The notes beneath the pieces are model-generated. The model made no database searches. It worked only from the letters and a program-made list of their open reading frames with translations, and was not told where the DNA came from. From Bordetella parapertussis (lineage in GTDB: Bacteria; Pseudomonadota; Gammaproteobacteria; Burkholderiales; Burkholderiaceae_B), in the NCBI GenBank assembly GCA_945895265.1, contig CAMDEF010000034.1:1-45035 (forward strand): 45,035 nt of DNA, read 5' to 3'. The number at the start of each line of letters is the position of its first letter. Position 1 is the stretch's first letter. Below are positions 37,793 to 45,035 of the stretch, piece by piece. The translations under genes were made by a program, and so were the position numbers.

Positions 37793-38502
37793 GCGACCAC
37801 GTGCTAAAAGTGCAAGACATTGATGTCTTTTATGGCACTAGTCAGGCATTGTTCAACTTATCGTTTGAAGTCAACCGAGGCGAGACCTTGGCGTTGCTTG
37901 GTCGAAACGGCGCTGGCAAAAGCACCACCATGAAGACCATCGCTGGTGTGAATCCTACAAAAAGGGGTAGCGTCGAGTTGTACGGCAAGGTCATCACCGG
38001 GCGCTCTGCACATTTAATTGCCCGTGCAGGCATTGGTTATGTGCCAGAAGACCGACAGATATTTCCAGATCTCAGCGTCGACGACAATCTCACTATCGCC
38101 ATCAAAAAAGGGGCGAAGGGTGAAGACGACTGGAGCCTTGAGCGCGTGTATGACACGCTGCCACTCTTAGCCCCTCTCAAAGACCGAATGGGCGGGCAAT
38201 TATCTGGCGGCGAACAACAAATGCTGACTGTCGGCCGCGCACTGATGGGAAACCCCGATGTGTTGCTACTCGACGAGCCCAGCGAAGGCCTGGCCCCCAT
38301 CATGGTGCAAAAGATTGGTGACTTGATCGCCACCTTGCACAAGCTAGGCAAAACGATTGTCTTGGCCGAGCAAAATCTACATTTTTGCCTAGGGCTAGCC
38401 GACCGGGCCGTGGTGATCGACAAAGGTACGGATGTCTTTTGCGGAACCATCCACGAGCTCAACGACAACGCCGATATCAAACAACGTTATCTGTCGGTTT
38501 AA
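37789..38502 (+). CDS. ABC importer ATPase, LivF family
   Basis: Second ATPase, 237 residues. Walker A is GRNGAGKSTTMKTIAG, the signature is LSGGEQQMLTVGRAL, Walker B is VLLLDEPSEGLAP, and the typical GYVPEDRQIFPDLSV Q-loop segment is present. The start overlaps livG by four bases (ATGA). Together with the preceding genes this completes a five-component importer. Confidence 0.96.
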   Translation: MSDHVLKVQDIDVFYGTSQALFNLSFEVNRGETLALLGRNGAGKSTTMKTIAGVNPTKRGSVELYGKVITGRSAHLIARAGIGYVPEDRQIFPDLSVDDNLTIAIKKGAKGEDDWSLERVYDTLPLLAPLKDRMGGQLSGGEQQMLTVGRALMGNPDVLLLDEPSEGLAPIMVQKIGDLIATLHKLGKTIVLAEQNLHFCLGLADRAVVIDKGTDVFCGTIHELNDNADIKQRYLSV

Positions 38503-38519
38503 CGACTGAGGGGACTGCT

Positions 38520-39275
38520 ATGCATCTTTCAAAAATGAACGCGTCACAAGCTTTTGACATGACCGGTACCCACTTGTGGATTACAGGAGCTGCTGGCGGC
38601 ATCGGTAGTGCCACGGCCCGGCTATGCAGCCAGCTCGGCGCCTCGTTGGTCTTGACGGATATCGGCCCCCTCGCAAAGCTCGAAGCGCTTGCACACACGC
38701 TCACGGGTTCAGTCGCTGTCGAGTCTTGCGACGTCACGCAACGCGACGCGGTTGAAAGTTTAGTGCATCGGCACAAGCCGTTTACCGCGCTGGCCGACAC
38801 CGCGGGCATCTGCCCCTTTGAAGACGACTGGATGGCGCCAGATTGGAACGAAGCCGCTTTTATGCGCGTGATGCAAGTCAACGTGTTGGGGCCCATTAAT
38901 CTGGTGCGCGCGGTGTTGCCTGGCATGATGGAACGCAAACACGGGCGTATCGCCCTCTGTGGCTCGATTGCCGGCTGGACCGGCGGGTTACGTGCCGGCC
39001 CGCATTACAGCGCCTCTAAGGGCGGCGTTCACGCTCTGGTGCGCTGGTTTGCGCAACGTGCAGCACCTCATCATGTGTGCGTGAACGGTGTGGCGCCTGG
39101 GCCGATTGATACGGGCATGACCACAGGTCAAGGCTATAAAGGCAGCGAATACCCCATGCAACGGATGGGCGAGCCCGAAGAGATCGCAAGCATGTTGACT
39201 TACTTGTGCTCACCCGCGGCAAGCTTTGTGTCGGGCGCCATCATGGATGTCAACGGCGGCACACAAATGCGCTGA
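38520..39275 (+). CDS. Second short-chain dehydrogenase/reductase of the ABC operon
   Basis: SDR of 251 residues. The cofactor motif ITGAAGGIGSATARL and VLTDIG indicate an NAD-preferring Rossmann fold. The conserved NxAG position reads DTAGICPF, with Asp in place of the usual Asn. The catalytic set is CGSIAGWTGG and YSASKGG, then VNGVAPGPIDTGM and the C-terminal VSGAIMDVNGG. ATG 38520 comes 17 bp after livF with GAGGGG upstream; an open extension back into livF is ignored. It is only distantly similar to the SDR at 36244, so two oxidation steps are possible. Confidence 0.92.
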   Translation: MHLSKMNASQAFDMTGTHLWITGAAGGIGSATARLCSQLGASLVLTDIGPLAKLEALAHTLTGSVAVESCDVTQRDAVESLVHRHKPFTALADTAGICPFEDDWMAPDWNEAAFMRVMQVNVLGPINLVRAVLPGMMERKHGRIALCGSIAGWTGGLRAGPHYSASKGGVHALVRWFAQRAAPHHVCVNGVAPGPIDTGMTTGQGYKGSEYPMQRMGEPEEIASMLTYLCSPAASFVSGAIMDVNGGTQMR

Positions 39276-39333
39276 GTGGCTGAAAGGCGCTTAGTATTAA
39301 GGGCTTGAACTCGCCCCCTCAAAGACGCGCGAA

Positions 39334-39365
39334 CGGCTCAAGCAGCCTTGGCAAGCCTTGAGCCG
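39334..39365. terminator. Probable terminator of the ABC importer operon
   Basis: CGGCTCAAG (39334-39342) and CTTGAGCCG (39357-39365) are perfect 9-bp arms around a 14-base loop. Only a weak T-rich tract follows. It separates the importer operon from nadC. Confidence 0.55.
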
Positions 39366-39418
39366 AACATCAAATTTTGATTTCGCCCTTGCATAAACGG
39401 CGGATTTAAATTAGCATG

Positions 39419-39442
39419 AAAATGTAGCAAACACTACATTTT
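39419..39442. promoter_or_regulatory. Candidate operator upstream of nadC
   Basis: AAAATGTAG (39419-39427) and CTACATTTT (39434-39442) are perfect 9-bp arms with a 6-base spacer, 45 bp before the nadC start. A weak TTAGCA/TACATT promoter overlaps it. Such a dyad is a strong candidate site for a regulator; the identity of that regulator is unknown. Confidence 0.6.
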
Positions 39443-39486
39443 ATGTTTCATTACCCTTGTCCACCCCCCTTTCGAGGTCACCCAAT

Positions 39487-40317
39487 ATGTACGACATTTT
39501 TCAGACCGATCGTTTAATCGATCTTTGGCTGACCGAAGATATCGGCTCGTGTGACCTGACAGCTCAACTCATGATTGATGAAGATGCTGTTGGCACATTT
39601 CATATGAACGCCCGCGAACCAATGTACATTGCCGGCATCGATGTTGCCGCACGAATCTTCAGTCGGTATGACGCCGCGCTACGCGTCACCAAACTCGCCA
39701 AAGACGGCGACAAGGTTGAAAAAGGCACCAGAATTTTGACCGTATCTGGCCCCGCTCGCAGCATTGTGACTGCAGAACGCCCTGCTCTGAACATTTTGCA
39801 ACGCCTGTGTGGCATCGCCACTGAAACCGCGCGCTACAACGCTGAGATCGCTGGTACAGGCGCACGCTTAATCGACACGCGTAAAACAACACCTGGGCTA
39901 CGCATGCTTGAGAAACACGCTGTCGCCTGTGGTGGTGGCCTGAATCATCGCTTAGGTTTGGATAACGGCGTCATGCTCAAAGACAACCATATTGCAGTGG
40001 CTGGCAGTATCGGCAAAGCTGTGGCGCGCGCCAAACTCAAGCTGCCCATTCTGACCAAGATTGAAGTCGAATGCGACCGCTTTGAACAGGTTGAAGAGTC
40101 TTTAGCGGCTGGCGCCGATGTCATCATGCTCGATAACATGTCGATTGCCGACATGACCACTGCAGTTAAGTTTGTTGCAGGTCGGGCAAAAATTGAAGCG
40201 TCGGGCGGCATCAGCATCGCGACGATTCGTAACGTGGCACTGACCGGTGTAGATTACATCTCAACCAGCAAAATCACTCAAGCTGCACCTGCAGTTGATA
40301 TCGGTTTAGACGAATAA
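39487..40317 (+). CDS. nadC: Nicotinate-nucleotide pyrophosphorylase (carboxylating), quinolinate phosphoribosyltransferase
   Basis: NadC of 276 residues: quinolinate plus PRPP gives nicotinate mononucleotide, CO2 and diphosphate. The canonical motifs are TEDIGSCDLTAQL at the N-terminus, ILQRLCGIAT, then DTRKTTPGLRMLEKHAV with GGGLNHRLGLDN and MLKDNHI, and the phosphate loop EASGGISIATI. These match NadC rather than ModD. ATG 39487 has GAGGT about ten bases upstream. nadA and nadB are not adjacent. The next gene starts 11 bp downstream and could supply its PRPP. Confidence 0.95.
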   Translation: MYDIFQTDRLIDLWLTEDIGSCDLTAQLMIDEDAVGTFHMNAREPMYIAGIDVAARIFSRYDAALRVTKLAKDGDKVEKGTRILTVSGPARSIVTAERPALNILQRLCGIATETARYNAEIAGTGARLIDTRKTTPGLRMLEKHAVACGGGLNHRLGLDNGVMLKDNHIAVAGSIGKAVARAKLKLPILTKIEVECDRFEQVEESLAAGADVIMLDNMSIADMTTAVKFVAGRAKIEASGGISIATIRNVALTGVDYISTSKITQAAPAVDIGLDE

Positions 40318-40328
40318 GCAGGCGTTGG

Positions 40329-42104
40329 GTGACAAGCGGCAATTTCTTTTTTGTTGTCGGCCCTAGTGGGGCCGGCAAAGATAGCCTGATTGATGGGGCA
40401 CGGCAGCAGCTCGACCCGGCTCAGTTCATTTTTGCCAAACGCACAATCACTCGACCGGCCGACTCGGGTGGTGAAGCCCACCAAGCATGCACGCAGCCTG
40501 AGTTCGCTCAGCTTGAACGGGAAGGTAAGTTTTTAATCACCTGGCAAGCACATAACCTCTCGTATGGTCTGCCAAGCGGTCTGCTTGATGCCCTAGCTAC
40601 CGGACAACACGTCATTGCAAATGGCTCGCGCGCAATGGTGGCCGAGCTCAACGCGCGCGTCCCTCATTTAGTCGTAGTTGAAATCGGCGCACCGACTGAG
40701 ATTCTGGCGCAGCGACTCGCGCAGCGTGGCCGTGAATCTGCGGGTGATGTTGCTAAACGCTTGGCGCGAAAAACTGAGCCGTATCCTGAAGGCACACGCG
40801 TACTGCGCGTCACCAACGACCAAACGCCTGCGATCGGTGTGATCCGTTTTTTAGCGTCGCTCTTTACACAGCTCGGGCAAACTCCTGCGCCTCTTGGGTC
40901 GCTCTATAAAAAAATTGCAGGGTTCGCGCTCAGCGAAACCGAATATCGTCCTTTGCTGGCCGCCATTCACCAAAAGCAATATTCTGGAGCTGAGATCGAA
41001 GCTTTTTTAATTGCCTGCACACAACATTTATCTGACGATGAGCTTATCGCAGTCGCGCGCTGCCGCAGCGAACTGATGCCACGCATTTCGTGGGGCCGTG
41101 ACATGGTGGTCGACAAGCACTCGCTTGGCGGCATACCTGGCAGTCGTGTCACGATGGTGGTGATTCCGATTGTGGCTGCCCACGGGTTACTCATCCCCAA
41201 AACATCATCGCGTGCCATCACCTCGGCGGCTGGCAGCGCCGATGCAATGGAGGTTCTTGCAAAAGTCGACCTCACCCCTGAGCAACTTAAACAGTGTGTG
41301 GCGCAGACCAATGCCTGCATCGCCTGGAACGGCAAGCTCAATCATTCGGTCATTGATGACGTGATGAATGCGATCACTCGCCCCTTGGCACTTGATACAC
41401 GACGCTGGTCGGTAGCTTCGATTTTGTCAAAGAAATATTCAGCTGGCGCGACTCATGTTGTCATTGATATTCCGTATTCAAGTGGTGGCAAGGTCAAAAC
41501 TCTACCTGCGGCAGAGGAACTTGCTAGACTCTTTGAAATGGTGGGTGCGGCCTTAGGACTCGTCGTCAAGGCGTTTGCGACAGATGGCCACGCACCGATC
41601 GGACGTGGGATCGGCCCCGCCCTCGAAGCACGCGATGTGTTACAGGTGCTTGACCGCCATCCAGATGCGCCGGCAGATCTGTTAGAAAAATCTTTATTCT
41701 TTGCCAGCCAAATCTTGGCACTCGACCCTGCGGTCGGCAGCGTTGCCAACGGCCGTGCCCGCGCGCTCGAATTGCTGAACAGTGGTGCTGCAAGCACCAC
41801 CATGCGGGCAATCATTGCGGCTCAAGGTGCTCAGCCACCACTCGATTGGTCGGGCGTACTCAAACACGAAGTTCGTGCACAACACAGTCGTCGCGTACAG
41901 GCCATTGATGGTTTTGTCATTTCAGGGCTTGGGCGTTGCGCTGGTGCCCCTGCAGACCAACTCGCCGGCGTAGATCTGGCGTGTGGCTTGGGCTCAGTCG
42001 TCAGTGCTGGCGATTTGCTCTATGTCTTACAGGCGAGCGATCAAGAAAAACTCGCGCAAGCGGCCGCGCTTGCGCAGAGTGACTGCGGCTACCGTCTGAG
42101 CTGA
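40329..42104 (+). CDS. Fusion of PhnN ribose 1,5-bisphosphokinase with AMP phosphorylase/thymidine phosphorylase-like enzyme
   Basis: Protein of 591 residues. Residues about 1-182 are PhnN: P-loop GPSGAGKDS (11-19, Lys17), FAKRTITRP and the LAQRGRES lid; PhnN converts ribose 1,5-bisphosphate plus ATP to PRPP. Residues about 187-591 belong to the archaeal AMP-phosphorylase/'putative thymidine phosphorylase' family: KHSLGGIPGSRVTMVVIP from Lys263, PKTSSRAITSAAGSADAME (about 291-309) and DGHAPIGRGIGPALEARD (about 419-436). The KTSSRAITS version, unlike the SGRGLGHTGG of true thymidine phosphorylases, favours nucleotide substrates. The family's own N-terminal domain of about 85 residues is missing, replaced by PhnN. 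The start is GTG 40329, 11 bp after nadC. A combined NMP-to-PRPP route is inference. Confidence 0.9.
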   Translation: MTSGNFFFVVGPSGAGKDSLIDGARQQLDPAQFIFAKRTITRPADSGGEAHQACTQPEFAQLEREGKFLITWQAHNLSYGLPSGLLDALATGQHVIANGSRAMVAELNARVPHLVVVEIGAPTEILAQRLAQRGRESAGDVAKRLARKTEPYPEGTRVLRVTNDQTPAIGVIRFLASLFTQLGQTPAPLGSLYKKIAGFALSETEYRPLLAAIHQKQYSGAEIEAFLIACTQHLSDDELIAVARCRSELMPRISWGRDMVVDKHSLGGIPGSRVTMVVIPIVAAHGLLIPKTSSRAITSAAGSADAMEVLAKVDLTPEQLKQCVAQTNACIAWNGKLNHSVIDDVMNAITRPLALDTRRWSVASILSKKYSAGATHVVIDIPYSSGGKVKTLPAAEELARLFEMVGAALGLVVKAFATDGHAPIGRGIGPALEARDVLQVLDRHPDAPADLLEKSLFFASQILALDPAVGSVANGRARALELLNSGAASTTMRAIIAAQGAQPPLDWSGVLKHEVRAQHSRRVQAIDGFVISGLGRCAGAPADQLAGVDLACGLGSVVSAGDLLYVLQASDQEKLAQAAALAQSDCGYRLS

Positions 42105-42110
42105 GGTGGC

Positions 42111-43781
42111 CTACTCGCCAAAACCCTTGGCAACAATCACTTCAACCAAATTCGGCACACCGCTGGCCATCGCTGCCTTCAACACCGCCGACAACTGCGT
42201 TGGATCTGTCACGGTTTGTGACGACATCCCCATGTTTTTTGCTAAGCCTGCAAAATCGATTGGTGGATCATTCATATCCATCGCAACAAACGCATCTGTG
42301 CCGCGCATTGCAAGTAATCGTTCTTTAATGATGCGATAGCTGCGATTATTGATGATGACATAAGTGATGGGCAAACGTAAGTGCGCAGCTGTCCAGAGCG
42401 ACTGGATACTGTACATGGCGCTACCGTCTCCAATAGTGGCCACAATCGGGCGACCAGGTTGCGCCAAGCTCACGCCCACTGCACCTGCCATCCCAAACCC
42501 CAAACCACCGCTCGCTAGGCCGTAATACGCTTTGGGATTGTCCATAGGTAGCATCGCGGCAATCGCGGGCGAGGCCGTCAGGGTTTCATCCACAACGATC
42601 GCATCTTTAGGCAAAACGTCCACTAACTGACTGACCAGATAGCGTTGGTCGATAGGATTAGATTTTGCGGCAGCTGAAAACTCTTCGCGGGTCTTGTCAC
42701 GCTTCGCTGACCAGTTATTGGCGCTCAAGGCCTTCACGCGTGCGCTTGCCGCCTTCGCGTACTCGGCGCTGCGCGCTGCACGCAACACCGGCAACAACGC
42801 CAGCAATGTTTCTTTGACATCTGCGCGCACGGCGGTTTCTGTTGAATAGTTTTTACCAAGCTCCCACTCGCGCTCGGTGATGTGCATGACGGGCATTTCA
42901 GGCGGCAAAGGCTCGACCGTGCTCATCGGTGACATGCGAAGCAGATCGGCACCGAGGCACAGCAAGAAATCGTACTGCTCAAGAATCGAACGTACTTTTT
43001 TCTGGTTGCGCGACAAGTCACCCATACAGGTTGGATGCGAGGTCGGATAACGTGCGTTATAGCCAACAGACTCTTGGTACACCGCGGCGCCTAGCAACTC
43101 GGCAAGCTCGCACGCCTCGTTAAAAATACCGGCGTTTGCGATTTCACGACCAGCGACAATCACAGGGTTTTTTGCCGCTAATAAACGTTCGGCCAACGCC
43201 TTGAGCGAGGCATCGCCCGGGCGCACCGCGGCGTCGATGACGGTAGGGAAGCCAAATTCAATTTCAGTCTCTTCGTCGAGCACCGAGCCTGGCAAACTGA
43301 TAAACACCGGGCCCATCGGTGGCGTGCGAGCAATCTTGGCGGCGCGACGCACGATCCGTGGCAAGTCTTCAAGCCGGGTCACTTCAAAGGCCCACTTCAC
43401 CAAAGGCGCCACCATGGGCACCAAGGGTTCATACAACAAAGGCTCTTGCAGGCCATAGCCCACTTCATATTGACCCGCCGTAATGATGATGGGCGACCCC
43501 GAGAACTTAGCCGAATAGATCGCCCCCATCGCGTGCCCTAAGCCAGGCGCGCAATGTAAATTACAGGCCACCAGTTTGTTCGAAGCACGTGCAAACCCGT
43601 CGGCCATCCCAACCACAATCGATTCTTGTAACCCCAACACATACTTCAACTCAGGAAACTGTGGCACCGCCTCCATGATGGCAAGCTCGGTTGTCCCGGG
43701 GTTGCCAAACATATGGGTGACGCCCTCATCAAGCAACAATTTGATGAAAGCCTGACGACCAGTAAGTTTTTGCATTGCCAT
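42111..43781 (-). CDS. ThDP-dependent 2-keto acid decarboxylase, benzoylformate decarboxylase-like
   Basis: Thiamine-diphosphate enzyme of 556 residues. The N-terminal Pyr domain has FGNPGTTELAIME, the activating glutamate in LGLQESIVVGMADG, and NLHCAPGLGHAMG, matching the active-site histidine of benzoylformate decarboxylase. The C-terminal PP domain has the ThDP-Mg motif IGDGSAMYSIQSLWTAAHLR in two parts, ending at NNRSYRI. Acetolactate-synthase FAD features are not evident. A Thr replaces the substrate-binding Ser of benzoylformate decarboxylase (GNPGTTEL against GNPGSNEL), so the substrate may differ. It lies downstream of a Bug gene on the same strand (172-bp gap) and ends 6 bp from the convergent fusion gene. 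Confidence 0.9.
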   Translation of the reverse strand: MAMQKLTGRQAFIKLLLDEGVTHMFGNPGTTELAIMEAVPQFPELKYVLGLQESIVVGMADGFARASNKLVACNLHCAPGLGHAMGAIYSAKFSGSPIIITAGQYEVGYGLQEPLLYEPLVPMVAPLVKWAFEVTRLEDLPRIVRRAAKIARTPPMGPVFISLPGSVLDEETEIEFGFPTVIDAAVRPGDASLKALAERLLAAKNPVIVAGREIANAGIFNEACELAELLGAAVYQESVGYNARYPTSHPTCMGDLSRNQKKVRSILEQYDFLLCLGADLLRMSPMSTVEPLPPEMPVMHITEREWELGKNYSTETAVRADVKETLLALLPVLRAARSAEYAKAASARVKALSANNWSAKRDKTREEFSAAAKSNPIDQRYLVSQLVDVLPKDAIVVDETLTASPAIAAMLPMDNPKAYYGLASGGLGFGMAGAVGVSLAQPGRPIVATIGDGSAMYSIQSLWTAAHLRLPITYVIINNRSYRIIKERLLAMRGTDAFVAMDMNDPPIDFAGLAKNMGMSSQTVTDPTQLSAVLKAAMASGVPNLVEVIVAKGFGE

Positions 43782-43851
43782 GAATCAATCTCTGTATGTA
43801 TGGGTTGAAACCTTAACCGCACCTTGCGCTTCGCACCGCTTGAGAGGAGAG

Positions 43852-43878
43852 GGCGTTCGAAGAAAGTATCGAAACGCC
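43852..43878. terminator. Hairpin between the Bug gene and the decarboxylase gene
   Basis: GGCGTTCGA (43852-43860) and TCGAAACGCC (43869-43878) pair with one bulged base around an 8-base loop. There is no clear U-run, so it may be an attenuator or mRNA-processing hairpin rather than a full terminator. Confidence 0.4.
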
Positions 43879-43953
43879 GACTCTGTCAATTTAGATTTAA
43901 CGATAACCAGAAACCAGCGCGACTGGGCGCTAGATACTGGGTACAGTATGAAC

Positions 43954-44961
43954 TTACGGCTTTAAACGACCCGTTTGAATATAAAAATCGCGCTCTTTCA
44001 TCGCTGCGGCATGAATGTCAGCTGCAACATTGGTCGACTTGGCAAAACTGGTATCCGTATAGGCCCCTAAGCGTCGAAACTCAGCCATCATCTCAGGATT
44101 TTGCAAGGCGGTTTGAATCATTGCGGACAAGTATGCCTTGCGGTCAGCAGGAGTACCTTTAGGCACCACCGCAAAACGCATAATGTTCCAGACGAATTGC
44201 TTCGCACCAAAAATCTCGTTGAAGGTCGGCACGTCTTTCATATTGAAGACACGCTCTGCGCTTGCAACAGCAATCGGTCTCAGCTGCTTGGCCTGTAAGT
44301 AACTTTCAAATTCGCCGTAAAAGCCTTGCGCGACATCAACGTTACCGCCAATCAAGGCGACGATTCCAGGCTTACCGCCCTGAAACGGTACGCGTAAAAA
44401 TTTGGCCCCTGTTTGTGCTTCGAGCTGATCCAAGAGGTATTCCCACATCGACCCTGGCACCACTGCCGCGCGCACTGTACCTGGTTTATCTTTTGCTGCC
44501 TGAAGGATTTCTTTGGCCGTCTTGCCCTTAAAAGGGCCCTCTGTACCAGCCACCCAAGCTAAAGCGTCGCTATTAATGTAGGCAATTGACTCAACATCGG
44601 CGAGCGACCATTTGCCGGGTGCACGCAAAATCGCATCGCCCCAGAAATTACTCGCTAAGATCCCAACCGTATAGCCGTCAGGCTTTGCCTGGGTTGCCAG
44701 ATACGAGTGCCCAACCATGCCAGCACCGCCAGCACGGTTGTTGACCAAGACCTTATCGCCACTGGCTCTTTCAACAAACTTCGCCAAAATACGCGCGGTC
44801 AAATCCATGCCACCGCCAGCCGGATACACGACGGTGTATTCGATCGGCTGATCCGGAAATCCTTTGGGCTTGAGTTTTGCCAGCGCAGGATCCGTTTGTG
44901 CGAAGGCACCAAAGCTAAGTGCTGCCAGTAGGCCAGCGAGTACTGTTGAGATCGTTTTCAT
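43954..44961 (-). CDS. Bug/TctC-family solute-binding protein
   Basis: Periplasmic receptor of 335 residues. A clean Sec signal peptide covers about residues 1-21 (MKTISTVLAGLLAALSFGAFAQ). The mature part begins with an unusual KLKPKGFPDQPIEY, then Bug motifs TVVYPAGGGMDLTARI, VNNRAGGAGMVGHSYLA, GYTVGILAS and VPFQGGKPGIVALIGG. GGAG lies about ten bases before the ATG. Its start directly abuts the stop of an upstream gene, probably a membrane component, so this receptor may be part of a full tripartite transporter, unlike the other three. Confidence 0.94.
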   Translation of the reverse strand: MKTISTVLAGLLAALSFGAFAQTDPALAKLKPKGFPDQPIEYTVVYPAGGGMDLTARILAKFVERASGDKVLVNNRAGGAGMVGHSYLATQAKPDGYTVGILASNFWGDAILRAPGKWSLADVESIAYINSDALAWVAGTEGPFKGKTAKEILQAAKDKPGTVRAAVVPGSMWEYLLDQLEAQTGAKFLRVPFQGGKPGIVALIGGNVDVAQGFYGEFESYLQAKQLRPIAVASAERVFNMKDVPTFNEIFGAKQFVWNIMRFAVVPKGTPADRKAYLSAMIQTALQNPEMMAEFRRLGAYTDTSFAKSTNVAADIHAAAMKERDFYIQTGRLKP

Positions 44962-45033
44962 TTATAAGTCTCCGTGAGGTTGTTTCGACTTGCGTTTTAA
45001 AAATACCAAGGCGGCCAAAATTAAGCTGCCAAC
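44962..45033 (-). CDS. 3' end of a probable membrane protein, cut by the window edge
   Basis: The minus-strand frame entering from the right edge encodes VGSLILAALVFLKRKSKQ and PHGDL, then stops at TAA 44962-44964, immediately before the Bug ATG. A hydrophobic stretch followed by a basic tail looks like the last membrane helix and cytoplasmic end of a transporter subunit. TctA or TctB of a tripartite tricarboxylate transporter would fit the position, but only 23 residues are visible. Confidence 0.5.
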   Translation of the reverse strand, partial: VGSLILAALVFLKRKSKQPHGDL

Positions 45034-45035
45034 AA

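Overview
This looks like chromosomal DNA of a betaproteobacterium of order Burkholderiales, most likely family Alcaligenaceae (inference). The grounds are moderate G+C, four orphan Bug/TctC periplasmic binding proteins of the kind greatly expanded in Bordetella and its relatives, a RibB fused to a degenerate cyclohydrolase-II domain, and the gene order ribB-ribH-nusB-thiL-pgpA-pncC. I found no rRNA, tRNA, CRISPR array, insertion sequence or phage gene.

Left part (1-9000): a HipA-family kinase cut by the window edge, a LysR regulator, an odd Bug protein whose N-terminus comes from a family III CoA-transferase, a TauD-like dioxygenase, an orphan AAA ATPase, a Bug-sulfurtransferase pair, a MazE/MazF pair and a DCC-family protein. 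This is accessory, patchwork DNA.

Catabolic block (9050-19110): a beta-hydroxyacid dehydrogenase, a GntR/UTRA regulator, a DUF3604 protein, a Bug protein and a large type I sulfatase overlap or nearly touch, so they look like one regulated operon for uptake and processing of an organic, perhaps sulfated, compound. katG follows, and an array of hairpins separates it from a convergent enoyl-CoA hydratase/tautomerase pair.

Housekeeping core (20366-31749): dgkA, pyrF, pncC, pgpA, thiL, nusB, ribH, ribB, a HAD phosphatase, a CYTH-CHAD protein, ftsY, rsmD, coaD and a 2x[4Fe-4S] ferredoxin.

Right part (31746-45035): a MOSC-N-only protein and a VOC protein separated by 21-bp tandem repeats; a complete branched-chain-type ABC importer whose operon contains two short-chain dehydrogenases; nadC followed 11 bp later by a gene fusing PhnN (ribose 1,5-bisphosphokinase) to an AMP-phosphorylase-type enzyme; a benzoylformate-decarboxylase-like ThDP enzyme; a Bug protein; and the tail of a membrane protein.

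The strongest lead is the nadC/PhnN-phosphorylase pair. The fusion could turn a nucleoside monophosphate plus phosphate into PRPP by way of ribose 1,5-bisphosphate, next to an enzyme that consumes PRPP. The other notable anomaly is the in-frame CoA-transferase/Bug chimera, with a perfect palindrome at its junction.
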